Below, one piece after another: positions 53,198-62,245 of a stretch of DNA of 64,000 nt (its first letter is position 1; each line of letters opens with the position of its first letter). The notes below the pieces were generated by a model. It ran no database searches and was not told where the DNA came from. It worked only from the letters and a program-made list of their open reading frames with translations. Made by a program: the position numbers and the translations under genes. The DNA is from Streptomyces spiramyceticus (lineage in GTDB: Bacteria; Actinomycetota; Actinomycetes; Streptomycetales; Streptomycetaceae), in NCBI RefSeq assembly GCF_028807635.1, contig NZ_JARBAX010000001.1, positions 571,001 to 635,000 on the forward strand. The letters run 5' to 3'.

Positions 53198-55042
53198 ATG
53201 TCGTTCGCGGGCCGGCTCCGCCGTACCCTCAGGACCCCACTCGGCATCGCGGCGCTGGCCGCCCTCACTGTGCTCGTCCTGGTGGCCCTCCTCGGCCCGC
53301 CGCTGTTCGGCTCCGCCGCGAGCCGCGTGAACACCGACGCGATCAACCAGGGCAGCAGCGCCGAACACCTCTTCGGCACCGACAACCTCGGCAGGGACAT
53401 CGCCGCCCGTGTGGTGGTCGCGACCCGGCTGACGCTCCAACTCACCTTGCTGGCGACGGCGATCGGCGTCGTGGGCGGACTGCTCCTCGGCCTGGCCCCG
53501 GCGGTGCTCGGCAGGCGGGCGGGCCGTCTCGTCACGGCGGCCGTGGGCGTTCTTGTGGCGTTCCCGGGGCTGCTCTTCGTCCTCTTCCTCGCGACGATCT
53601 TCGGGGTGGGGACCACCGGCGCGGTGGTGTCGGTCGGCCTCGCGATGGTCCCGCCGTCGGCCCGGCTGGTGCAGAACCTGACGGCTGCGGTGGCGGGTTC
53701 GGACTACGTCGCGGCCGCGAGGATCCTGGGCGTCGGCCGGTTCCGTCTGGTGCTGCGCCATGTGCTGCCGAACATCGCCGAACCGGCGGTCCTGTTCACC
53801 GCGCAGGCGGCGGCCGGGATCGTGGTGGCCTTCTCGGGCCTGTCGTTCCTCGGACTCGGCGTGCAGTCGCCCAGTTACGACTGGGGACGCCTCCTCAACG
53901 AGGAGCTCGACCGCATCTACGTCAACCCGGTCGCCGCGCTGGCCCCCGGCGTGGCCGTCGTACTGACCGGGATGGCGTTCAGCCTGGCCGGCGAGGTCGT
54001 CGCGAAGGCCAGCGGGCACAGTGCACCACGCGCATCCGCCCATGAAGTCCCGGTCCCCGAGCCGGTGGCGCCGCGCGACGTCCTGCTCCAGGCCGACGAC
54101 CTGCGGGTGTCGTTCCCGGACGGTCAGGCGGCGGTACGCGGGATCTCCCTGGCCATCGCCGAGGGCGAGGCCGTCGGCCTGGTGGGCGAGTCCGGATCGG
54201 GCAAGAGCCTCACGGCCCTGGCGCTGGCGGGCCTGGTCCCCCACCCCGGCCGTGTCTCGACCGGAACGCTCCGCTTCGACGGCCACGACCTTCGCGCGAA
54301 CCCGAGACTCGGTACGTCCCTGGCCATGGTGTTCCAGGACCCCATGGCTTCCCTCAACCCGGCGCTGCGCGTGGGCCGCCAGCTCGCCGAGGTCGCGGAG
54401 GTCCACCTCGGCGCCTCCCGCTCGCAGGCGGCGGCCCGCGCGATCGACCGGCTGACGGCCGTACGGATCCCCTCACCGGCCCGCCGGGCCGGACAGCGGC
54501 CGCACGAGTACTCCGGCGGTATGCGGCAGCGCGCCATGATCGGCATGGGGCTGATGGGCGAACCCAAGCTGATCATCGCCGACGAGCCGACCACGGCACT
54601 GGACATGCTGGTCCAGAAGCAGGTCCTCGACCTGCTCGCGGAGGTACGCGTCCGGTCCGGGGCCGCGCTGCTGCTGATCTCCCACGACATCGCGGTCGTC
54701 GCGCAGGTCTGCGAGCGGGTCCTGGTCATGTACGCGGGACACGTCGTCGAGGAACTGCCCGTCGACGACCTGCTCACCCGGGCCGCGCACCCCTACACCC
54801 GTGCACTGGTCGGCGCGGTCCCGACCATGGCCACCGACCGCGAACGCCGGCTGGCGACCATCCCCGGCCGGCCGCCCGAACCGACCGAACGGCCCGAGGG
54901 GTGCCCCTTCGCGCCGCGTTGCGACCGGGCCAGAGACAGGTGCAGGAGCGCGGCTCCCGGCCTCGCCGAGCACGGGCCGCACAAGCGGGTCGCCTGCTGG
55001 TACCCCGTGACGGCTCCGGCCGGACTGGAGGTGGCGAGGTGA
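53198..55042 (+). CDS. Fused peptide ABC permease-ATPase (DppC-DppD)
   Basis: 614 residues. Residues ~1-275 are the second permease (DppC type: 'HLFGTDNLGRDIAARVVVATRLTL', EAA loop 'DYVAAARILGVGRFRLVLRHVLPNI'). A short linker (ASAHEVPVPEPVAPRD) leads to an ATPase (~290-610): Walker A 'GESGSGKSLTALALAG', signature 'YSGGMRQRAMIGMGLMGEPKLIIADEPTTALD', H-loop 'ISHDIAVV', and the Cys-rich oligopeptide-transporter tail 'RPEGCPFAPRCDRARDRC'. The two parts are usually separate genes. No stop or frameshift lies between them. Confidence 0.9.
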   Translation: MSFAGRLRRTLRTPLGIAALAALTVLVLVALLGPPLFGSAASRVNTDAINQGSSAEHLFGTDNLGRDIAARVVVATRLTLQLTLLATAIGVVGGLLLGLAPAVLGRRAGRLVTAAVGVLVAFPGLLFVLFLATIFGVGTTGAVVSVGLAMVPPSARLVQNLTAAVAGSDYVAAARILGVGRFRLVLRHVLPNIAEPAVLFTAQAAAGIVVAFSGLSFLGLGVQSPSYDWGRLLNEELDRIYVNPVAALAPGVAVVLTGMAFSLAGEVVAKASGHSAPRASAHEVPVPEPVAPRDVLLQADDLRVSFPDGQAAVRGISLAIAEGEAVGLVGESGSGKSLTALALAGLVPHPGRVSTGTLRFDGHDLRANPRLGTSLAMVFQDPMASLNPALRVGRQLAEVAEVHLGASRSQAAARAIDRLTAVRIPSPARRAGQRPHEYSGGMRQRAMIGMGLMGEPKLIIADEPTTALDMLVQKQVLDLLAEVRVRSGAALLLISHDIAVVAQVCERVLVMYAGHVVEELPVDDLLTRAAHPYTRALVGAVPTMATDRERRLATIPGRPPEPTERPEGCPFAPRCDRARDRCRSAAPGLAEHGPHKRVACWYPVTAPAGLEVAR

Positions 55043-55773
55043 GCTCGCTCCAGATGCGCCGGATCACCGTGCGCTACGGCCGCTTCACGGCCGTGCGGGA
55101 CGTGGACCTCGACGTTCTCGACGGTACGGTGACCGGCCTGGTCGGCGGGTCGGGGTCCGGCAAGTCGACGCTCGGCAAGGCCGCCGTGGGGCTCGCACCG
55201 GTCGCGTCCGGCCGGATCCTCGTGGACGGCAGGCCCATCGGCAGGCGTCCCGGTCGCGGCCCCGTCCAGCTGGTCTTCCAGGATCCGTACGCGTCACTCG
55301 ATCCCCGTATGAGCATCGGCGCCGCTGTCGGGGAAGCCCTCCCGCGCACCGGCCGGGCGGCCAGGACCCGGGAGGTGGCACGGTTCCTTGAGCTGGTCGG
55401 CATCGACCCCGGCCGCGCCCCCCTCGCTCCGGCGGCGCTCTCGGGCGGTCAGCGGCAGCGGGTGGCGCTGGCCCGTGCGCTGGCCGCGCGGCCCGACGTA
55501 CTCGTCGCCGACGAGATCACCTCGGCGCTCGACGTGTCCGTACAGGGCGCCATCCTCAATCTGCTGCGCGGGCTCCAGCGCGAGCTGGGCTTCGCACTGC
55601 TCTTCATCTCCCACAACCTGGCGGTCGTCCGCTATCTCGCCGACCGGGTGGCCGTGATGGACTCCGGCCGCGTCGTGGAGAGCGGACCCACCTGCGACGT
55701 GCTGGAGCGGCCCCACCACGAACTCACCAAGACCCTGCTGTCCTGCGTGCCGACCCTGGAGGAGGCCCCGTGA
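55039..55773 (+). CDS. Peptide ABC transporter ATPase (DppF type)
   Basis: 244 residues. Walker A 'GGSGSGKSTLGKAAVGLAP', signature 'LSGGQRQRVALARALAARPDVLVADEITSALD', H-loop 'ISHNLAVV'. The first residues are short, and no Cys-rich tail is present. GTG start overlapping the preceding stop (GTGA). It would pair with the ATPase half of the fusion protein. Confidence 0.92.
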   Translation: MSSLQMRRITVRYGRFTAVRDVDLDVLDGTVTGLVGGSGSGKSTLGKAAVGLAPVASGRILVDGRPIGRRPGRGPVQLVFQDPYASLDPRMSIGAAVGEALPRTGRAARTREVARFLELVGIDPGRAPLAPAALSGGQRQRVALARALAARPDVLVADEITSALDVSVQGAILNLLRGLQRELGFALLFISHNLAVVRYLADRVAVMDSGRVVESGPTCDVLERPHHELTKTLLSCVPTLEEAP

Positions 55774-57695
55774 CCAGGCCACTGACCATCGACGATCTGT
55801 ACCGGTTCGCGATACCCGCGGACCCGGTCCTGTCGCCCGACGGCGACCGGGTCGTCTACACCCTGACCACCCAGGACGCCGAACACGACCGCGCCGCCTG
55901 CTCGCTGTGGGAGGTCCGCACGGACGGCGGCCCCGCACGCCGCCTCACCCGCGGGCCCGCCGATGCCGCGCCGCGCTGGTCGCCGGACGGCACGACGGTG
56001 GCGTTCCTGCGCGAGGGCCGGATCCATCTGCTGCCCGCCACGGGCGGCGAGGCCGCGCCGCTTGCCGACGGGGAGCCGGAGCACGGTGGCGGGGTGCCGG
56101 TCTGGAGCCCGGACGGGACCCGGATCGCCTTCGCCGCACCGGCGTGCCGGCCCGACCCGGCGGCGCCCGTCGTCATCGACCGGCTCGGCTACAAGGCAGA
56201 CGGCGACGGGGCGTTCGGCCCGGTCCGTACGCACCTGTTCGTGGCGGACGTGGCGACGGGCGAGAGTCGGCAGCTGACCCACGGGGACTTCCACGCGGGC
56301 CCGCCCGCCTGGTCGCCCGACGGCTCCCGGCTCGCCTTCCCGGCGTCGATCGGCGGCGACACCGACGTGACCGGGGCTTCGGCCGCCTATGTGATCGACG
56401 TGGACGCGGACGGCGCGATGCCTCGCCTCACCGGGCCCGCCACCGGCCTCATAGGTCCCGTCGACTGGTTCGCCGACGGGACCGCGCTCCTGGTCGTCGG
56501 GCGGACGACCGTTTCGGCCGGTCATCTGGCCCTGCTGCGACAGCCGCTGGACGGTGGGGCGCCCGTCCCGCTGACCGGGGCTCTGGACCGTAACGTGATG
56601 CCCGGCGGGCCCGGCTACCCGGGCGCACTGCCGCAATTCCGGGGCGCCGACATCGTCTTCTGCGCCCGGGACCGCGGCGTAACCCGCCTCTACCAGCTGG
56701 CCGCGGACAAAATCACCGAGTTCCCGCTGGCCGAAGGGACCGGGGTCGGCGGCTGTTCGGTCGCCGCGAAGGCCGGACGGGCCGCGCTGCTGGTGTCCGA
56801 CCGGTCGAGTTTCGGCGAGATCGCGCTCCTCGACCTCGACACCGGCAGCACCACCCGCCTCACCGAGCACACGGCGGAGGCCCTCGCCGGCGTGACGCTC
56901 CACCCCTCCACCGAGCGGGAGTTCACCATCTCCGACGGCACCAGGGTGCACGGTTTCGTCGTACGGGACCCCAAGGCGCCGTCGCACGGCCCACTGCTGG
57001 TCGACGTGCACGGCGGACCGCACAACGCCTGGTCGCCGCACGCCGACCCCGTGCACCTCTACCACCAGGAACTCGCGTCACGCGGCTGGACGATCCTCGC
57101 CCTGAACATCCGGGGCAGCGACGGCTACGGCGAGGCGTTCTACACCGCCGCGATCGGGGCCTGGGGCGACGCCGACGAGAAGGACGTACTCGAACCGGTC
57201 GCCGAGCTGGTCGCCGAGGGCCTCGCCGACCCCGGGCGGATCGCACTGACCGGCTACAGCTACGGCGGCTACCTGGCCTGCTGGCTGTCGGCCCGCAGCG
57301 ATGTCTTCGCCGCCGTCGTACCGGGCGGAGTCGTCACGGACCTGATCAGCATGGCCGGCACCTCCGACACCGGCCACGACCTGTTCACCACCGAGATCGG
57401 CGACCGCGACCGGCAGGTCGCGCTGTCCCCGCTCAGCCACGTGGACGCGGTGCGCGCGCCGACGCTGATCCTGCACGGGGAAGCCGACGACACTTGTCCC
57501 GTCGGCCAGGCCGAGCAGTGGTTCCACGCGCTGCGGGTCCGGGACGTACCCGTCCGCCTGGTGCGCTATCCGGGGGCGTCGCATCTGTTCGTCCTCAGCG
57601 GCAGGCCCTCCCACCGCGCCGACTACTCCCGCCGCCTCGTCGGCTGGGTCACCGGTCACACCGCCCTCCGTACGGCAGGAGCTGATCATGACTGA
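55770..57695 (+). CDS. S9-family prolyl-oligopeptidase-like peptidase
   Basis: 641 residues. The N-terminal half is a beta-propeller with repeated WSPDG blades (PRWSPDGTTVAF, VWSPDGTRIAF, AWSPDGSRLAF). The C-terminal hydrolase has nucleophile Ser in 'ALTGYSYGGYLACWL', Asp in 'LHGEADDTCPVGQ' and His in 'PGASHLFV'. It is an acylaminoacyl- or dipeptidyl-peptidase-type enzyme that trims short peptides in the cytosol. GTG start overlapping the previous stop (GTGA); its 3' end overlaps the next gene by 8 bases. Confidence 0.9.
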   Translation: MTRPLTIDDLYRFAIPADPVLSPDGDRVVYTLTTQDAEHDRAACSLWEVRTDGGPARRLTRGPADAAPRWSPDGTTVAFLREGRIHLLPATGGEAAPLADGEPEHGGGVPVWSPDGTRIAFAAPACRPDPAAPVVIDRLGYKADGDGAFGPVRTHLFVADVATGESRQLTHGDFHAGPPAWSPDGSRLAFPASIGGDTDVTGASAAYVIDVDADGAMPRLTGPATGLIGPVDWFADGTALLVVGRTTVSAGHLALLRQPLDGGAPVPLTGALDRNVMPGGPGYPGALPQFRGADIVFCARDRGVTRLYQLAADKITEFPLAEGTGVGGCSVAAKAGRAALLVSDRSSFGEIALLDLDTGSTTRLTEHTAEALAGVTLHPSTEREFTISDGTRVHGFVVRDPKAPSHGPLLVDVHGGPHNAWSPHADPVHLYHQELASRGWTILALNIRGSDGYGEAFYTAAIGAWGDADEKDVLEPVAELVAEGLADPGRIALTGYSYGGYLACWLSARSDVFAAVVPGGVVTDLISMAGTSDTGHDLFTTEIGDRDRQVALSPLSHVDAVRAPTLILHGEADDTCPVGQAEQWFHALRVRDVPVRLVRYPGASHLFVLSGRPSHRADYSRRLVGWVTGHTALRTAGADHD

Positions 57696-59055
57696 ACAGA
57701 CCGCGGGCCACTGGCAGGCCCGTCTCGCCGAGCTGGCAGCCCGTCACGGAGTGCCCGGCGCGAGCCTCGGCATCCTCTCCCACGGGCAGCTGACCGAGGC
57801 TGCCACCGGGCTGGCCAACGCGAGCGCCGGGATCGAGGCGACCACCGAGACTCTGTGGCAGATCGGCTCGATCTCCAAGGTGTGGACCACCACGGTCGCC
57901 ATGATCCTGGTGGACGAGGGCGTACTGGACCTGGACGAGCCCATCGTCTCGGTGCTCCCCGAACTGCGCCTGGCCGACGAGGCGCTCACCAAAGGCGTGA
58001 CACTGCGTCACATCCTCACCCACACCAGCGGTATCGACGGAGACTTCTTCGCCGACACGGGCCGGGGCGACGACTGCCTGGAGAAGTACGCCGCCCTGCT
58101 CCCCGGCGTCGCCGCCAACCACCCGCTCGGCGCGACCATGTCGTACTGCAACGCCGGGTTCTCGCTGCTCGGCCGGGTCCAGGAGCGGGTCACCGGCGTC
58201 CAGTGGGACGAGCTGATGCGTGAGCGCCTGTACCGCCCGCTCGGTCTCACCCACACCGTGACCCTCCCGGAGGACGCCCTGCGCTTCCGGGCCGCCGCCG
58301 GGCACGTCGGTGAGCCGCTCGAAGTGGCGCCGCGCTGGATGCTGATGCGCTCGGCCGGACCCGCCGGGCTGATCTGCTCGACGCCCAGGGACGTGCTGGC
58401 CTTCGCCGCCCTGCACCTCAGCGGCGGGCTCGCCGCCGACGGCAGGCGGCTGCTGTCGCCCGGGAGCACCGAGGCGATGCGCAGCCCCCAGGTGAAGCTG
58501 CCCGACCCGTACCTGTTCGGCGACGCGTGGGGACTCGGCTGGATTCTGTGCGAGTGGGACGGGCGGCGGCTGTACGGGCACGACGGCGACACCATCGGGC
58601 AGTCCGCGTTCCTGCGCGTGCTCCCCGACGCGGAGCTCGCGGTCTGCCTGCTCACCAACGGCGGCGACACGATGGGCCTTTACGAGGACCTCTTCCGGGA
58701 GATCTTCGCCGAGCTGGCGGGCGTCACGATGCCCACGCCGATCGCGCCCGCGAAGGAACCTGTGCCGGTGGACCCCGCGGACTACATCGGCGTGTACGAA
58801 CGGACCTCGGCCCGCATGGAGGTCCTGGAACGGGACGGCAGGCTCGTCCTGAACAACCGGATCACGGCCGAGCTGGCCGACCTCGTCGACCATGTCGAGC
58901 CGGAGGAGGAGCACGAGCTGCACCCGGTGGAACCCGGCCTGTTCGTCGTACGGCGGGACGGCCTGAAGGAGTGGTTCCCGGTGGTCTTCTACGCCCTCGC
59001 CGACGGCTCCCGCTATCTGCACCACGGCGGCCGAGCGACCCCGAAGGTGAGCTGA
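57688..59055 (+). CDS. Serine hydrolase of the beta-lactamase/S12 family, copy 2
   Basis: 455 residues, a paralogue of the protein at 49171 along its whole length. SxxK at S61-K64 (IGSISKVW), YxN at Y153-N155 (MSYCNAGF), GHDGDT later, and the same C-terminal domain (YIGVYERTSARMEV). No signal peptide. Two such enzymes in one peptide operon suggest different substrate preferences, for example D-aminopeptidase and D-stereospecific esterase or amidase. Both are inferred. Confidence 0.88.
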   Translation: MTEQTAGHWQARLAELAARHGVPGASLGILSHGQLTEAATGLANASAGIEATTETLWQIGSISKVWTTTVAMILVDEGVLDLDEPIVSVLPELRLADEALTKGVTLRHILTHTSGIDGDFFADTGRGDDCLEKYAALLPGVAANHPLGATMSYCNAGFSLLGRVQERVTGVQWDELMRERLYRPLGLTHTVTLPEDALRFRAAAGHVGEPLEVAPRWMLMRSAGPAGLICSTPRDVLAFAALHLSGGLAADGRRLLSPGSTEAMRSPQVKLPDPYLFGDAWGLGWILCEWDGRRLYGHDGDTIGQSAFLRVLPDAELAVCLLTNGGDTMGLYEDLFREIFAELAGVTMPTPIAPAKEPVPVDPADYIGVYERTSARMEVLERDGRLVLNNRITAELADLVDHVEPEEEHELHPVEPGLFVVRRDGLKEWFPVVFYALADGSRYLHHGGRATPKVS

Positions 59056-59056
59056 C

Positions 59057-60178
59057 GTGCGCGGCATCGGCGCGGCGTTGGAGGCCCGGTTGCCGGACAT
59101 CCTCGCCGACATCGAGGAACTGGTCACCACCGAGTCCCCCACGGCCGACCCGGCGGCCGTCGCCAAGTGCGCCGAGGTGGTCGCGAGCCTGGGCGCCCGG
59201 CTGACCGGCTCGGCGCCCGAACGCCTCACCGCCGGAGGACGACCGCATCTGCGGTGGCGGTTCGGCTCCGGCGACCGGGTGCTGCTGCTCGGCCACTTCG
59301 ACACGGTGTGGCCGGTGGGGACGCTCGCCACCCATCCGTACGGCGTCACCGGCGGGCGGCTCACCGGGCCCGGCTGCTTCGACATGAAATCCGGTCTCGT
59401 TCAGCTCTTCCATGCCCTGTCGGTGCTCGACGACCTCGACGGGGTGACCGTGCTGGCGACCAGCGACGAGGAGACGGGCTCGGCGACGTCGCGCGAGCTC
59501 ATCGAGGCCGAGGCACGCCGTACCGGCGCCGTCCTTGTCCTTGAGGCCAGTGCGCAAGGCGCCCTGAAGACCGCGCGCAAGGGCGTTTCGACGTACGACC
59601 TGCGGATCACAGGCCGGGCGGCGCACGCCGGTCTCGAACCGCACCGCGGGGTGAACGCGAGTGTCGAACTCGCCCACCAGGTCCTCGCGATCGCCGCGCT
59701 CGCCGATCCGGGCGCCGGTACGTCGGTGACCCCGACCGTGCTGACGTCGGGCACCACGCGCAACACGGTCCCCGCCTCGGCGGAGGTGCTCGTGGACGTC
59801 CGGGCATGGACCACCGACGAACAGGCCCGCGTGGACGCGGCGTTCCGCGGCCTGCCGCCGGTGCTCGCGGGCGCCACGCTCAGCCTCTCCGGTGGGCCGG
59901 CGCGGGCGCCCCTGCAGCACGAGTCGTCGGCGGCGCTGTTCGGACGAGCCCGCAGGCTGTACGACGCGCTCGGGTACGGGGACCTCCAGGGCGTATCGGT
60001 GGGCGGCGGCTCCGACGGGAACCTCACGGCCGGGGCCGGGGCACCGACCCTGGACGGGCTCGGCGCGGTCGGCGGAGGAGCACACGCCGACGACGAGCAT
60101 GTGGTCGTGGCCGAACTCCCGTGCCGCGCCGCGCTGGTGGCCGCTCTGGTCGACGAACTGGCCGGGGAGCGAAGGTGA
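59057..60178 (+). CDS. M20-family metallopeptidase
   Basis: 373 residues, carboxypeptidase-G2-like. Metal ligands lie in 'LLLGHFDTVWP' (His), 'TGPGCFDMKSGL' (Asp), 'ATSDEETGSATS' (Glu-Glu) and 'GAHADDEHVVV' (His). Such enzymes cleave N-acyl or C-terminal amino acids. Beside the racemase-like and GNAT genes, an N-succinyl-L-amino acid desuccinylase role is attractive; from sequence alone it could be a Gly-X or glutamate carboxypeptidase. GTG start. Confidence 0.88.
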   Translation: MRGIGAALEARLPDILADIEELVTTESPTADPAAVAKCAEVVASLGARLTGSAPERLTAGGRPHLRWRFGSGDRVLLLGHFDTVWPVGTLATHPYGVTGGRLTGPGCFDMKSGLVQLFHALSVLDDLDGVTVLATSDEETGSATSRELIEAEARRTGAVLVLEASAQGALKTARKGVSTYDLRITGRAAHAGLEPHRGVNASVELAHQVLAIAALADPGAGTSVTPTVLTSGTTRNTVPASAEVLVDVRAWTTDEQARVDAAFRGLPPVLAGATLSLSGGPARAPLQHESSAALFGRARRLYDALGYGDLQGVSVGGGSDGNLTAGAGAPTLDGLGAVGGGAHADDEHVVVAELPCRAALVAALVDELAGERR

Positions 60179-61044
60179 CTGACCCGAATCCACAGAGCGT
60201 GGTGCGAGACGCGGTGTCGGCGGCGGGCCGGGCCGCCGCGGTCGCCGGCGTGCGTATCCGCGAGCTGCACGAGCTGACGGAGATGCGCGAGGCGTGCCTG
60301 CTCCTCGACCGGGTGTGGCGGCCCGAGCCGGACAACCCGCTGATGACGCCGGAACTGCTGCGCGTAGTGGCGCACTCGGGCAGCTACGCCGTCGGCGCCT
60401 ACGAGGACGGCCGGATGGTCGGGGCGTGCCTCGGCTTCCTCGCGACGGCCGGGCTGCATTCGCACATCGCCGCCGTGGAGGGCGTGACGCGGGGCCGGAA
60501 TGTGGGCTTCGCGGTCAAGCTGCACCAGCGGGCGTGGTCGTTGGAGCGGGGCATTACGACGGTGACATGGACGTACGACCCGCTGGTCGCCCGCAATGCC
60601 TACTTCAATCTGGCGAAGCTGGGCGCCACTCCCTCCGAGTACCTGTCGAACTTCTACGGCGCGATGCGCGACGAGGTGAACGCGGGCACCGAGACCGACC
60701 GGCTGCTCGTCCACTGGGAGCTGGCCGGTGAGCGCTCCGCACGCGCCTGCGCGGGGCTGCCGGCCGCGTTGGACCTCGCCGGGCTGGGCGCGGAGCCGGT
60801 GGTCGGCCTCGACGCCAAGCCCGACGGGCGGCCGGTGGCGGGCCGGGGGGACGGCGAAGTCGTCCTGGTCCGGGTGCCGTCGGACATCGAGGCGTTGCGC
60901 CGCGCCGACCCGGAGGCCGCACGGGACTGGAGATCCGCGGTTCGGGAGGTGCTCGGCGGGCTAATGTCCGAAGGGCGGGCCGTTACCGGCTTCGTCCGGG
61001 ACGGCTGGTACGTGATCGAACGACCCAGGGAAGGCCGGTCATGA
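60175..61044 (+). CDS. GNAT acyltransferase of the type paired with NSAR
   Basis: 289 residues, a long GNAT protein (COG3375-like). 'IAAVEGVTRGRNVGFAVKLHQRAWSLERGITTVTWTYDPLVARNAYFNLAKLGA' carries the acyl-CoA loop and is typical of proteins next to N-succinylamino acid racemases. In Geobacillus kaustophilus the equivalent enzyme succinylates D-amino acids. A D-amino acid N-succinyltransferase role is therefore probable here. GTG start overlapping the M20 stop, and ATGA overlap with the racemase gene. Confidence 0.82.
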   Translation: MTDPNPQSVVRDAVSAAGRAAAVAGVRIRELHELTEMREACLLLDRVWRPEPDNPLMTPELLRVVAHSGSYAVGAYEDGRMVGACLGFLATAGLHSHIAAVEGVTRGRNVGFAVKLHQRAWSLERGITTVTWTYDPLVARNAYFNLAKLGATPSEYLSNFYGAMRDEVNAGTETDRLLVHWELAGERSARACAGLPAALDLAGLGAEPVVGLDAKPDGRPVAGRGDGEVVLVRVPSDIEALRRADPEAARDWRSAVREVLGGLMSEGRAVTGFVRDGWYVIERPREGRS

Positions 61045-62147
61045 AGCCTGTCGGTGTGGAACTGCGCCGAATCGCAATGCCGTTGGTGTCGCCGTTCCGT
61101 ACGTCCTTCGGGACGCAGACGACCAGGGACATTCTGCTGGTCAGGATCGAGACCGCCGACGGCGAAGGCTACGGCGAGTGCGTGACGATGACCGACCCGG
61201 TGTACTCGCCGGAGTACACCGACGGGGCCATCGACGTACTGCGCCGCTTCCTGGTCCCCGCGCTGCTGGGGCCGCCCGAGCTCGACCCGCGGGCGGTGGC
61301 GCCGGCGCTCGTCGCGTTCAAGGGCCACCGGATGGCCAAGGCGGCCCTGGAGACGGCGGTGCTCGACGCCTGGTTACGGGCGCGCGCGCTGTCGTTCGGG
61401 GAGTGGCTCGGGGCCACGGCCGACCGGGTGCCCGCCGGCGTCTCGGTAGGGATCATGGACTCGGTGCCGGAACTGCTCGACGCGGTCGAGGGCTATCTCG
61501 CCGACGGTTACCTGCGGATCAAGCTCAAGATCGAGCCGGGCTGGGACGTGGAACCGGTCCGTGCCGTCCGCGAACGCTTCGGCGACGACGTACTCCTCCA
61601 GGTGGACGCCAACACCGCCTACACCGTGGCCGACGCACAACACCTTGCTCGCCTCGACGAGTTCGGGCTGCTCCTCATCGAACAGCCGCTGGACGAGGAG
61701 GACATCAGGGGCCACGCACAGCTCGCGCGACTCGTGCGCACCCCGATATGCCTCGACGAGTCGATCGTCTCGGCGCGGGCGGCTGCGGACGCCATCGCAC
61801 TCGGGGCCTGCTCCATCGTCAACATCAAGCCGGGCCGGGTAGGAGGCTACCTGGAGGCCCGGCGCATCCACGACGTGTGTGCGGCGCACGGGGTCCCCGT
61901 CTGGTGCGGCGGGATGCTGGAGTCCGGGCTCGGCCGGGCCGCCAATGTCGCGCTGGCCGCACTGCCCGGATTCACTCTGCCCGGCGACACCTCGGCCTCT
62001 GGGAGGTACTACATGACCGACATCACCGAGCCCTTCGTCCTCCAGGACGGGCATCTGCTGGTCCCGCAGGGCCCGGGGATCGGGGTTTCGCCCGTCCCCG
62101 AACGGCTCGCCGAAGTCACCGTGTCCACGGAGTGGATAGGCCGGTGA
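61041..62147 (+). CDS. N-succinylamino acid racemase / o-succinylbenzoate synthase-like enolase
   Basis: 368 residues, the same length as the Amycolatopsis N-acylamino acid racemase. The catalytic residues fall at identical numbers: K163 (KLKI), D189 (VDAN), E214 (IEQP), D239 (LDES), K263 (NIKPGRVGG). It should racemise N-acyl, especially N-succinyl, amino acids through a Mg-bound enolate. The same fold also makes o-succinylbenzoate for menaquinone, but no other men gene is here, while acyltransferase and M20 genes are, so the racemase role is favoured. Confidence 0.88.
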   Translation: MKPVGVELRRIAMPLVSPFRTSFGTQTTRDILLVRIETADGEGYGECVTMTDPVYSPEYTDGAIDVLRRFLVPALLGPPELDPRAVAPALVAFKGHRMAKAALETAVLDAWLRARALSFGEWLGATADRVPAGVSVGIMDSVPELLDAVEGYLADGYLRIKLKIEPGWDVEPVRAVRERFGDDVLLQVDANTAYTVADAQHLARLDEFGLLLIEQPLDEEDIRGHAQLARLVRTPICLDESIVSARAAADAIALGACSIVNIKPGRVGGYLEARRIHDVCAAHGVPVWCGGMLESGLGRAANVALAALPGFTLPGDTSASGRYYMTDITEPFVLQDGHLLVPQGPGIGVSPVPERLAEVTVSTEWIGR

Positions 62148-62245
62148 GCGAAGTCGACGAGGCGGGCGGTGCGACGCCCGCCGACGACCGCTTGACCGGC
62201 ACTGCCGCCGCCGCCCGGATCCCGGTCGACATTCCCGGTTCATGA
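62144..62245 (+). CDS. 33-codon ORF bridging the racemase and PucR genes
   Basis: The GTG start overlaps the racemase stop (GTGA at 62144-62147) and the TGA stop overlaps the PucR ATG (ATGA at 62242-62245). The peptide runs VSEVDEAGGATPADDRLTG and ends PVDIPGS; it is acidic at first, with no signal or membrane segment. The PucR start has no visible ribosome site, so translation of this ORF probably brings ribosomes to it. Whether the peptide itself does anything is unknown. Confidence 0.5.
   Translation: MSEVDEAGGATPADDRLTGTAAAARIPVDIPGS

Noticed and set aside
49171..59055. Beta-lactam resistance enzymes
   Set aside because: Both proteins lack a signal peptide and the KTG motif, and they lie in a peptide-use operon.
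61041..62147. Menaquinone o-succinylbenzoate synthase (menC)
   Set aside because: No other men genes are near, while GNAT and M20 partners are. Still possible as a side activity.
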